Assembly: GCA_030685235.1 (NCBI GenBank)
Contig: MU839082.1
Location: 310,001-374,000, forward strand
From: Copromyces sp. CBS 386.78
Lineage: Eukaryota > Ascomycota > Sordariomycetes > Sordariales > Sordariaceae
Reading direction: 5' to 3'
Length of the DNA: 64,000 bases
A program made the position numbers and the translations under genes. The notes beneath the pieces are model-generated. The model searched no databases. It worked only from the letters and a program-made list of their open reading frames with translations, and was not told where the DNA came from. How positions within the stretch are numbered: the first letter of the stretch is position 1; every line of letters starts with the position of its first letter. Shown here piece after piece: positions 10,783-20,808 of this stretch.

Positions 10783-12392
10783 ATGTCCGGCGAAATGGCG
10801 AACGAGATCAAGCTCATCAGCGGAAGGAGCCACCCCGAGCTCAGCGAGAAGGTTGCGAAGCGGTATGCCTGTCTATAATCTCGAATACATCCGATATCGC
10901 GCATTTCGCTTTGCTCCATCGTCCAACAACAACAGAACAGTCTCTAACCCGCCTTGTATTTGTCTTGTCGCAGACTCGGAATCGAGGTCGCTAGGACCAT
11001 CTCCCTCAACTACTCGAACCAAGAAACCTCCTTCACCGTCGGCGAGTCGGTCCGCGACGAAGATGTCTTCATTATCCAGTCTACCGCCACCGGCGACGTC
11101 AACGAGGGCTTGATGGAACTCCTCATCGCCATCTCGGCCTGCAGAACCGCCAGTGCTCGAAGGATAACGGCAGTCATGTAAGGATCTGATCCATTTATGG
11201 GCATGAACCTTCGCGCGCGCATTCCTTTGCGCCAGCAACCATTGGGCTTCAGTAGTAGCCCGAGTGTGTTGGCGCAAAGGATGCCAGCAGAATGCTTTTT
11301 GCCTTGAAACCGGACAGACTTGAACTGACTATTTCAAGTCCCAACTTCCCCTACGCCCGCCAGGACAAGAAGGACAAGTCTCGCGCTCCTATTAGTGCCA
11401 GGCTTGTCGCCAACATGTTGCAGACCGCCGGTGCCAACCGTAAGCAGTTTGCCAGTTTCACGAGAAGCTGTGTTCGGCCGCTAACTGTGACATAGACATT
11501 GTCACCGTTGATCTCCATGCTTCTCAGGTATGTGCACTCTCTGCATGTGATCGCTAACTGGAGTCCTGCGCTAACAATGTTTTTCTCCAGATCCAAGGTA
11601 TGCCCTGCTCTCTAACCGATCCCCTGAATCGAGCTATCGAACGGTTCCCACGCGAACTCGATATGGAAAATGCGTGCTAACGAATCTCGAAAACGAAAGG
11701 CTTCTTCAGCGTTCCCGTCGACAACCTGTATGCGGAGCCTTCTTTCCTCCGCTACATTCGCGAGAACTACAAGGCTGAGGACTGCGTGATCGTCTCCCCC
11801 GATGCCGGTGGTGCCAAGCGTGCTACCTCCATCGCCGACCACCTCAACACCGGCTTCGCTCTTATCCACAAGGAGCGCCCCCGCCCCAACGTTGTTGGTC
11901 GCATGGTAAGAAAGAAGTCCGAAACGGCTAGGTTGTAGAGGACTGAAAGTTGACTGTGTGACAATAGGTTCTTGTCGGTAACGTCGAGGACAAGATCGCC
12001 ATCCTTGTCGATGACATGGCCGACACTTGCGGCACTCTCTGCAAGGCTGCTTCCGTCCTCAAGGAGAACGGCGCCAAGGCCGTCCTTGCTCTCGTTACCC
12101 ACGGTATTCTCTCCGGCAACGCCATTGAGAACCTCAACGGCAGTGTCCTTGAGGCTCTTATCTGCACCAACACCGTCCCTCTCGGTGACAAGATTGCAAG
12201 GGTTAGTTACTAGACACTTCGCTCCCGAAAATCGATAATCCCATCAGGCTTTGCAAGATCACTGACCAACTCCTCACAAAACAGTGCCCCAAGATCCGCG
12301 TTATCGACATCTCCCCCACCATCGCCGAGGCCATCCGCCGCACACACAACGGCGAGTCGGTGTCCTATCTTTTCAACCACGCCCCTGTCTAA
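10783..12392 (+). CDS. prs: Ribose-phosphate pyrophosphokinase (PRPP synthetase)
   Basis: 323-aa enzyme that transfers pyrophosphate from ATP to ribose-5-phosphate, making PRPP for purine, pyrimidine, histidine, tryptophan and NAD synthesis. Eight exons: 10783..10862, 10974..11177, 11339..11439, 11496..11527, 11591..11597 (only 7 nt, ATCCAAG), 11700..11905, 11968..12201 and 12285..12392. The frame is continuous and each junction falls in conserved sequence. Visible signatures are [23 protein letters not shown], the ATP-side motif DLHASQIQGFF (residues 134-144, built across exons 4-6), SPDAGGAKR, the flexible loop KERPRPN (199-205), the PRPP-binding loop [12 protein letters not shown] (223-234) and the end [13 protein letters not shown]. 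Length and ends match human PRPS1, about 318 aa. Fungi usually carry several paralogues, so the exact subunit type is not assigned. Confidence 0.97.
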
Positions 12393-12866
12393 ATCTACAG
12401 ACAAGTCGGGATTTGGTTTATATCTCACAAGCAGCGTAACATAGGCCTGCTGGACTGGGTGAGGCTTTACAAAACATAGCATTCGGTAGGGGTTTCTTTT
12501 TTGCATCCAGTCTCGGTTAGAAAGGGTGTTTTTACGTAACAAAAAAGAGGTGGGTTGGGTGTTGGTATACCTCGTGGCTTTGACTTTTGAACACGGGGAC
12601 ACGAGGGGGTAATGGAATATCTCTCATACAGGGGTTTGTGTCTTGTCTCTTTTTTTCTTTCAATATCCTCCACGGTGCATGGGTAGCCAAAAAATAAAAT
12701 GGTAGTATTGTTTTGGATGGCAACCCGTTTGTGTGTTTGGATTTTCTCTGGGGACGGGGACTGGGTCGGCGATTACAGCAAGACAAGGAGGTGCGAGTGA
12801 GTGGGATAGAAACTTCTGATGAAGCTTTGACCGCTTTATGTCAAAGAGAGGAGGGTGGGGTGTTAG
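12393..12866. other. 3' flank of PRPP synthetase gene up to the hAT insertion
   Basis: Short GC-balanced spacer of 474 bases with T-rich tracts that may serve as 3' end signals. It ends with the left target-site copy GGTGTTAG (12859-12866) of the hAT transposon. Confidence 0.5.
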
Positions 12867-12990
12867 CAGTGATCTACATAAATCAAATCAAATCAAATCT
12901 GGGTTCAGATTTGATTTATTTGATAATTTGGAAGTCAGATTTGATTTGTTTATATGGATATTTGATTTGATTTATTAGATTTGACCCGGA
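12867..12990. repeat. Left terminal and subterminal region of the hAT element
   Basis: Terminal inverted repeat at 12867-12886 followed by a dense run of AAATC / GATTTGATTT motifs in both orientations to about 12990. It is less eroded than the interior, which suggests that it retains the transposase recognition region. Confidence 0.8.
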
Positions 12991-13049
12991 AAATTAATTT
13001 TCTAGTATATACTAAACCCCCGGAATAATAAAAATTATTATATTTACCT

Positions 13050-13400
13050 ATTACTAATTCTTATATAGAGTAATACGTTCGATAGTAGAGTATAATAAAC
13101 GATACCTTCGTTAACCGATTACAAATTTCGTTTTACTAAATACCCTTTCTACTTTTAAAGATATTATAGGTATAATTAATATATTAATTATTATACGTAT
13201 TAGTTTAGGGAATCTACTTTATTATTTATATTCTAATTATTATAGTATTAGGTTAATAAAATACTTTAGTAGTAAATCCTTCTTTATAATACGTATAGAA
13301 AGGTAAGCTTCTACTTCCCTAATTAATTAATCCTTATTATTACTAAATAAATTAAAGAAATTATTTTTAAATAGATATTCCCGACGACGTTCCTCTTTAT
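13050..13400 (-). pseudogene. hAT transposase remnant, C-terminal dimerisation region
   Basis: Read on the minus strand, one frame carries a hATC-like segment: FPKLIRIIINILIIPI followed by SLKVERVFSK and an IG-RR stretch, matching the FP-L...D-L-IP...S...ER-FS pattern of hAT dimerisation domains. Stops occur at positions that would have been Gln codons, consistent with C-to-T mutation of the coding strand. The N-terminal part must lie to the right, up to about 15.9 kb, but is too eroded to read. Confidence 0.65.
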
Positions 13401-15974
13401 TTATATAATTTTGAATTGGGGATTAATATTAGTTAATATTATTTAGACTATAGTATTAATTTACGAAGATTTATTTAAAGGTTTTAAGAAAACTAATTCC
13501 CTTCGTTATATTATAATATAAATAAAGAGTTCGCTTACGTTTAATAGGGTATAAAAATATAGCGAACTAATAAAATTAATAATCTTTTAATAATTTTTAA
13601 TATTTCTATAGTTTCGCTATTGCTAAATTTATATTATTATAGATAAAGGTTTTATTATTATAATTAAAATTTATTCGTAGTATTTCCTTTTATATTAGTA
13701 CGGGAATAAATTAGTTTTATATAGGTTTTTTAAAACGGGGGATATTAATTTCGTAATTATAAAACCGAGCGGGTATATAATAGGTATAATATAATTATTA
13801 AAAAGTATTAACGATTTCGTTAATTTAAAATTATATAAAATTAGTGAGAAGTATATAGTAGGGTAGGATATTAAAGTTACTTATAAAGGGTTCGATTTCG
13901 AAACGAATATAATATATTGATTATTGCCTTTTCAATTCTTCTATTAATTTTTTAAAATCGAGAAGGATATTATTAAAGTTAAATTACTTACCTTCGAATT
14001 ATTTTATAAATTTTTTAAATTTAATAAATATAGAATTGACGGTAGTTAGTATAGTTTAATTATTATTAAATAATTTCGTTAATTTTTTATTTTTTAGCGA
14101 ATTTTCGTTTAATAAATATTAATAATTTAATATTAATTATAAGTAGATAGTACGTTTAATTATATTATATTATAAATTCTAGCGAATTATATTATTTTAT
14201 ACGAAGTTAAAATTCTTTTTATTATTATTGATATAGAGATTTCTAAACTTTATAATTTATTTTATAATTATATTACTAATAATAAAATTGCGGAAATTAA
14301 TATACTTTTAGGAGGATTTTTAGATAAAGACAATAAAGTTATAAAATTTATTTAGCGCGTTTTATTTTCTTTAGCGATTTACGGCGTTATTGCCTTTATT
14401 ATTAAATTTATTATTAATTAATTTAGGTATATTATTTTTAAAAAAGGTTTTCGCTATAATATTAAAAATATAATTAAAGTAATATATGTAATAATTTATT
14501 ATATTTATTTTAATTATTAGTTCGTTATTAATATTAAATACGTATTTAATTATTTTATTATTCGATTTTATATTATTTAATTAAAATACTCTTAGTTCAT
14601 AACGGATTTAGTACGCGTTAATAATATTATTAATAATAATAGTTAGTAAATCCGATTATTAATAATTATTTTAATATAGGGTGAATTAAATTAATTAATA
14701 TTTTTACTATTATAATAATTTTAAACGTAGAATATTATTAATAAACGAATTTTCGAAGCGCTAATTATATTAATAAAATAGGCGATAATTACGAGAATTA
14801 CGTATTTGTTTAGCGAGGTTTAGAAATTGAAGGAGAAGTATATTTTATACAGTATTGTAGTAAACTTTTTTTTTACTTTTATTTTCTCCTTTTTAAAGCG
14901 ATCTTCTAGCTATTTCTTTATTATTATCCTATTATTTAGAAAAATAGTATTAGTAATAAACGGGTTTAATAATTAAATTAACTTATAGAATTATAGGTTT
15001 TCGACAATAGTAAATCCTATATTAGATAAAATATTGAAATCGATAAGCGCGTTTTTAATATTATTACCGGTAGTTTTCGTAATAATTTAAATTGATAATT
15101 TTATAAATGAAGTATATATATTATTCTACTACCGTTTTTCGTAATTTACTTCGAATACTTTTTAAATTACCTTTTTCTTAGGTAGGAATATACGATGGAT
15201 AATTTTTAAATAATTAAATATTAATAAAATTACTTTTAAATTAAATAATATATTATATTTATTATACGAAAATTATTTTGAATCAATTTTGTAAAGGTCT
15301 TTATCCTTTAATTATAATAATTTTGTATTATATTTATTAATTTATAATTTATTTAGCTTCCTATTATATATTTATAATTGTAAAATATACTTCCGATATT
15401 TATATTCGAAATATAGCTATTTTAATTATCATATATAAATAATATTGTTGGGGTTAATAGTATTTAATTCGGCGATTCGTACTTTAAATAATTTTATTAT
15501 AGGGCGACCGAATAGTTAGCGGGGTTAGGGAGATTCTAGTATAGTATTGGGCAGGGTTATATTTGTATTGGTTAATATAGCGGTAATAGAATTCGTTTAA
15601 TTAAATTAAGAAATAGTAGATTAAAATATAGTAGATTAATATTTAATACATATTATTATTAGAATTAATTTAATTAATAAAATAATTAATAATTTAGTTA
15701 ATAGGGGAGGCGACGATTTAGAAGAGGTAGCGAGTTAGGGGGGGAGGGGGGGGGGCGGTATTAAAAAGGTATTAAAAATTTATATTAATAATATTAAAAA
15801 TTATAGTAATATTTCGTTGCCTAATCGAAATACGATATTTTCTTTATTAATACTCTTATATTTGTATTCGAAATTCTATAGTAAAAGTTATACTATACGT
15901 ACCAGAGAGGTATATACGAGAAAAATATTATATGTTATTAACGAAATAAATTTAATAAATTAAATATGGTATTA

Positions 15975-16074
15975 TATTTGCGTTGATTTGACTGCTTTTT
16001 TACCCAGATTTAATTTGTTAACCAGAGGGTAGATTTGATTTGCGTTATTATTCCTTGATTTGTGTGGACCACTG
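15975..16074. repeat. Right terminal and subterminal region of the hAT element
   Basis: Inverted counterpart of the left end, with the terminal repeat at 16055-16074 and scattered GATTTGATTT-type motifs from about 15980. It ends directly at the GGTGTTAG target copy. Confidence 0.8.
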
Positions 16075-16082
16075 GGTGTTAG

Positions 16083-16535
16083 TGTAATAGCGGACCATTT
16101 GTCAAATGATCATACGAAGTGAGAGCGAGTAGATAGCATATTATTATATTCATTAGATACACATAAGTCAACTGACACCAAGCATTGTTGCCCAGTCTAT
16201 AGCCGGTGCAACGATACCTACCCCTGTCAGTAAGACGCAACAACAACAAAGATTCAGGGGTAAACACTCCGGACGGCAGCAACCGCCAAGCATCATCATT
16301 CAGCAGACATCTAGTCTAGTCAGACTTGCTTTACCGCATACGGACACTATCGGGTACCCAATTCCAGCCTTACCAGGCACGCATCTCGTTGAACGCTGAA
16401 GCTGGACGTCGACAGACTATGCTCCCGAGCTTCTTTTCCCCACCTCTCTCTATCCTCTCAGCCAAAGATACGTGATTCTCACACAAGCCCCAGTCAGTCT
16501 TTCCAAGTCAACATCCATTTCTCCAGGCAGCAAAC
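16083..16535. other. Leader/promoter of the HET gene
   Basis: About 450 bases of balanced sequence between the hAT target duplication and the HET start codon. It is A/C- and pyrimidine-rich toward the start. The hAT element has therefore landed within 0.5 kb upstream of this gene. No specific site was recognised. Confidence 0.45.
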
Positions 16536-18818
16536 ATGTCAAAGCCCGATACACCCTGTATCTGCTGCAACCTCCGACCTCCCTATCACATGTACTACGA
16601 CGACAAGCCATTTCAGACAACACACTGGACACATCCAACTTTGGCGATCATAGCTTCAGCCAAGAAGGGGTGTGTATACTGCCGATTTGTCATTGATGCA
16701 ATAAGGTATTTCGAGCCGGACGAATTTCCGGTTGGTATCTCCAGCTTCTTGAGTCCATCGGGGGGATGTAGTTTGCGAGTGGATTATACGACCAAGGGGG
16801 CGGTTGGGGTACAGGTTTATACGCATATAGGTACGTTTTTGAGGGTTTTCATGTGGCGAGATATCGGTAGACACTTGGACAGATGAGGACAGCAACTGAT
16901 GTCACTGCTTGGTTGGTTAGATCAGGAACCAGCCTGGCCTGGCATCACCCATGGCCCGGAACTCAGTCCATCTCCGGACTCTCCTCAAGCGTTCAACTTC
17001 ATCCAGTCTTGTCTCCTAGCGTGTAACGAGAGTCATAAAAATTGCAGCATGCCACCGCCCCAATCGCCGACACGTCTAATAGACGTCCAGCCCCAAGGTC
17101 TAGATCCAACATATGTCCGACTAGTCGAGACTCGCTCACCACCGCCCTCCCGGGCCGATCCCGAGGCACAACGGGCCACGGCCACGTTTCCATACATAGC
17201 CCTCAGCTACTGCTGGGGCACAGGCAAAACACTGACCACAAAGACCGACAACTTTTCGGCTCTCAAAGCCGGATTCCTGCTCTCCAGCCTCCCGCAAACT
17301 CTCCAAGACGCTGTTATCATGACCCGAAAAATCGGCCAGCGATATATCTGGATCGACGCCCTCTGCATCATCCAGGACTCGCCAACCGATTGGGAAGTTG
17401 AGGCGTCGCGCATGGCTTCGGTGTATCAGAACGCTTTTCTGACTATTGTTGCTGGCACGGCCGCTGCTTCTGATGAAGGGTTTCTCCAGCGAGCTCATCT
17501 CTCGACTACCGAGTTTAAGAAACCGTTTCAGGCAGCTTGGCCGCCGCCGACGTCGACAAGTCGAGCAAACAATATGTCGTCGCAGGAGAGACAGAAACAA
17601 AACAAGACCATCCTCGCAGCCCGCCTCGCCTTCTCCGACCTCGAACACTCCCACTCCCGCACCCGCGACAAGCTCCAGCGTATCCCCAACCCCTGGGCCA
17701 CCCGCGGCTGGACCTTTCAGGAACAACTACTTTCCACACGCATGCTCCTATTCACAGGTTACGAGCTGCGGTGGATCTGTCCGTCCGCTAGTCTGTGCGA
17801 GTGTACGTATCTCCAACAACACCAACAGGAGCAGAGTGATGAGGCAAGGATGGATCCGCTGGCTAGATCCATCTTCCCCATGCCTTTGACAAAAAAGGAG
17901 GTGTATGATACTTGGCATGATATCGTGGAGGAGTATACGACGAGGAGCTTGACGTATGGGACGGATAGATTGCCGGCTGTGAGCGGGTTGGCGAGGGTTG
18001 TGAGGGAGAGGCTGTCGAATATCCAGACGGGTTCCGATGGTAGACCGTCATCATCGAAATACTTGGCCGGGTTATGGGAAGGAAATCTAACGATGGATCT
18101 AACGTGGAGAGCCAGGTTCGTTGCCGGGAAGGATTCTACTTCTCACGGGAATGCTCCTGGGTCTGCCGGGTCAGAGTACATCGCCCCCACATTTTCATGG
18201 GCATCGGTCACCAACCCCGTCTGCTGTCGACTCAGCCAGCCGGAGTGGACACAGCGTTGCATTGTCGAGGATGCCGACTGCGTCGTCGTCGGTGCGAACC
18301 CGCTTGGTCGGGTCAAGAGCGGCTTCGTCACGCTGCGTGGCCATCTGCAGAAATCGACTTTGCTCGACCCGTACCAGGGAAGGGGGGATTTGTATTATAC
18401 TGAGCCTCCTGGATGGGGGGAGAGGTTCAAGGTAGATCCTGATCAGTTGCTCGAGGAGTTTGACGTGTCGCTGTCATCGTCTTGTCAGGATGCTGGCAAA
18501 CAGGCTCAGATGGAGAGATCAGTACGGCGCATGCGATGTTGGGCTTTTGGATCGGGTCCCATGGGGGTGGAGAACGGCACGCCACCGCGGAGGGCACGGT
18601 CTGGTGCCGAGGTGTACCTGTTTTTGCTTGGTCAGACGCCGGGGAGTAGGATCAATGAACGAGTGAAGTTGGCGGTTTATTTCATCGTATTGGGGTTGTC
18701 GGCCGACCACCCGGGGAAGTTCGAGAGAGTGGGATGTGCTACTGGTGAGGTTGATGAGGGGAAATTGGAAGAGCTACTCAGGCTTTCTTCACGGGAAAGT
18801 GTCGTCACCGTTGTTTAG
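16536..18818 (+). CDS. HET-domain protein
   Basis: 730-aa protein from exons 16536..16830 and 16921..18818. The 90-bp intron (GTACGT ... GGTTAG, with an AACTGAT branch site) splits an Asp codon. The ATG has AAAC before it. The HET domain (PF06985) lies at about residues 180-330 and shows its usual blocks: YIALSYCWGTG, LPQTLQDAV, RYIWIDALCIIQDS, DWEVEASRM, YQNAFLTIVA, and later NPWATRGWTFQEQLLS. HET-domain proteins act in fungal non-self recognition and regulated cell death, but most family members have no assigned incompatibility function, and this one matches no named het locus that I can recognise. The N-terminus carries a cysteine-containing segment (CICCNLRPP, CVYCRFV) that may bind metal. 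The C-terminal half has no recognised domain. The upstream neighbour is a hAT insertion. Confidence 0.92.
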
Positions 18819-19368
18819 TGGTTTAGGTAAACACACTCGATGAGAAGTATCCCGATGGAGGCTGAGTCTGGAGTGGTAAACCGCAGTTGGTATTATTTGA
18901 GAAGTCAGCTACTTCTTCATAGTGGTCGTCCAATTAATTGGTGGTTAATTGTCTGAGCACCGACTCTTCTCCGAGATTGTCGGCCCAAGTCTGGAGGCCG
19001 AGATCGTTTGGACTTCGGACCTGACTGAGATGATCACTCGCTGCGAGTTCCTACACAGAAAAGCAGAAGCACTGGATGCACCTTCTTAAATTATTGCCCC
19101 GTACTACCTTACCTCTAGGCAGCCAGATGACCAATACATCAAGGTTGAGGAAGTGTTCTTTCGTTCGAGGCAGCTACGTTCCATCATTCGGAAGCGACGA
19201 ACTGCCGTGAACTCACAATATTTGCCACACGACTCCTCCCACGTGTACACTGTCCAGGAACATCGCGGGGGAAGAGATATCAACCGCCCATCATAGAGGA
19301 GAGGCAAGAGAGAAGCTTCGCGGGGGAACCCCAAGAAAATTGATTGAATGAGATATAAAAAGGAAAGA
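18819..19368. other. Spacer between the HET gene and the MITE
   Basis: About 550 bases of balanced sequence forming the 3' flank of the HET gene. No gene or repeat was recognised. Confidence 0.45.
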
Positions 19369-19370
19369 TA

Positions 19371-19803
19371 CTTGGGGGTTGTGGTGCGGCCTGGGACTCT
19401 TTCGTCAACCCCCTCTTATAAAAGAGGGGGAAAAAAAATTATGGGACAGCGAAAATATTCATGGGACAAACCAAACGCCAACCATCTTTTTCACAAACAA
19501 TTTTCTAAAATTCTAGCAAAAATTGGGAAGGTAGAGATAACGATAAAAAAGACGCTCTTAAAGTTGCATTCATTTTGGTTGGATGTAGAACGAGAAATAA
19601 GAGAAAAGGTATACTTTTGGCTATATACTTTCAAATTCGTCGCACGCAATGGTTCCAGGTTGGTCGACGTTGCACTAACAGCTTTCTTAGTATTTTGGCA
19701 CTAATGTAGATTGTCCCATGAATATTTCGCTGTCCCATAATTTTTTTTCCCCCTACTTAATGAGTAGGGGGTTGAGAAAAGTCCCACCACCACAACCCCC
19801 AAG
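19371..19803. mobile_element. MITE with TA target duplication and hairpin-bearing terminal repeats
   Basis: 433-bp non-coding element flanked by TA (19369-19370 and 19804-19805), as for Tc1/mariner-type elements. Both ends begin CTTGGGGGTTGTGGTG when read inward, and the terminal repeats extend about 95 bp, through GGGGGAAAAAAAATTATGGG and the ATTCATGGGACAA block at their inner edge. Each repeat contains its own hairpin: CCCCCTCTT/AAGAGGGGG at left and CCCCCTACT/AGTAGGGGG at right. The interior (about 19475-19708) is AT-rich. An open frame across the left part is not supported as a gene because it begins outside the element and consists partly of terminal repeat. The CA and TG dinucleotides are intact, so the element is not RIP-mutated. 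Confidence 0.85.
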
Positions 19804-19859
19804 TAAAGTCCCAACTGGAATTGAAGTCACTGAGCGGAGATAGTAGAGCGGCAAAACAC

Positions 19860-19864
19860 AAAAA
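19860..19864 (-). terminator. Pol III terminator of tRNA-Asp
   Basis: A run of five A on the plus strand (five T in the transcript direction) lies 11 bases beyond the tRNA 3' end, as expected for RNA polymerase III termination. Confidence 0.7.
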
Positions 19865-19875
19865 GATTGTTTGGT

Positions 19876-19968
19876 CTCTCCCGCCGGGAATTGAACCCGG
19901 GTCTCGAGCGAATCGAACTGATGTTCAAGCTTGACAAGCTCACATACTGACCACTATACTACGGAAGA
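19876..19968 (-). tRNA. tRNA-Asp (anticodon GTC) with 21-nt intron
   Basis: Minus-strand gene of 93 nt. The acceptor arms are TCTTCCG and CGGGAGA, the T arm is CCGGG-TTCAATT-CCCGG, and the anticodon arm is TGAGC/GCTCG with loop TTGTCA plus C. Anticodon GTC is at 19933-19935. A 21-nt intron (19911-19931) lies one base 3' of the anticodon, the canonical position; removing it leaves a 72-nt tRNA. The T arm supplies the B-box (GGTTCAATTCC). The D stem uses two G-U pairs. The neighbouring MITE ends 72 bases beyond the tRNA 3' end. Confidence 0.93.
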
Positions 19969-20808
19969 TGTACAACTGTTAATCAGCTGATGTAGTTGGT
20001 TGTTGGAACTTGCCCCTCCACATAAATTTATAAAGCCCGGCAGACATGACACCGCGCTAGGGTAACTTGCACTTCATCGGCATGCTGCAACTGCTTTACG
20101 ACATCAATGATAGAATAATGATGATTGGTAGACCCCGTAACGAAGACATGCGATGGGAGAAGTATACTTGGAGTGTCGTAGAAAAAGACTCGGGGAGCTG
20201 TGCTAGCTGGTTAAGTGCGATGCATGCGACCGACATGGAGGTGTCGCGACAGTGCGGGTCGTTTTTCTCTGTTTTCGTATCATCCGCCACGGAGACATGC
20301 GAGACTAGGCTTTCTACGTTGTTGTTGGCACAGGCATAATCTTTGTTTAACCATTGTGCTCCCTAAAATACACCCGTCATTAAACCGAACACCAGACAAT
20401 TGCTTATCTTTTGCCGTTTACTACACAATCGCCCATAAATCATCATCAATAAGGCGTGACCGACCGTCCATACGTGAAGCACCCCCTCCACCCAGGCGAT
20501 ACCCATTTCCGTCCAGTAGTAGTAGTGTCCGCCGTCCGCCGTCCGCCTGGGTAACCAACCGCCTTTGCCACACGCTTTTGGTTCTGGGTTTTCTCTCTCC
20601 TCCCAAGACTCCGATGAAATCCGAAACGCTCAGACAAACAAACCATGGCAGTTATAACTGCGAGAACACCAACGCCAACCAAACCGCTGTGAGTGAAAAG
20701 AAGAAAGTAAAAGGCAAGTATCCCAGGCTCTATCGAGCCTTATCGTGTATAGAAGCCCACACAAGGGCACAGTTTTTGTTACAGAGGGTGTAACAAAAGA
20801 AAAGCGAA
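19969..20808. other. Spacer between tRNA-Asp and the xlr-1 3' end
   Basis: About 840 bases of balanced sequence. Overlapping open frames on both strands show no motif. The part from about 20340 probably includes the 3' untranslated region of the regulator gene, which is transcribed leftward. Confidence 0.45.

Larger units (their letters stand above)
12867..16074 (-). mobile_element. hAT-superfamily DNA transposon, complete ends, inactivated by RIP
   Basis: 3208-bp element. The left end reads CAGTGATCTACATAAATCAA and the inverted right end CAGTGGTCCACACAAATCAA: 17 of 20 match and all three differences are transitions. Perfect 8-bp target duplications GGTGTTAG flank it (12859-12866 and 16075-16082), the length typical of hAT. 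CAGTG termini also fit that superfamily. Subterminal AAATC/GATTT motifs are clustered at both ends, as expected of transposase binding sites. The interior is extremely AT-rich and contains no open frame of useful length, the pattern left by RIP. The transposase was on the minus strand (see separate entry). Confidence 0.92.

Noticed and set aside
19348..19704. 118-codon open frame over the left part of the MITE
   Set aside because: It begins outside the element, runs through the terminal repeat and hairpin, and has no recognisable domain.
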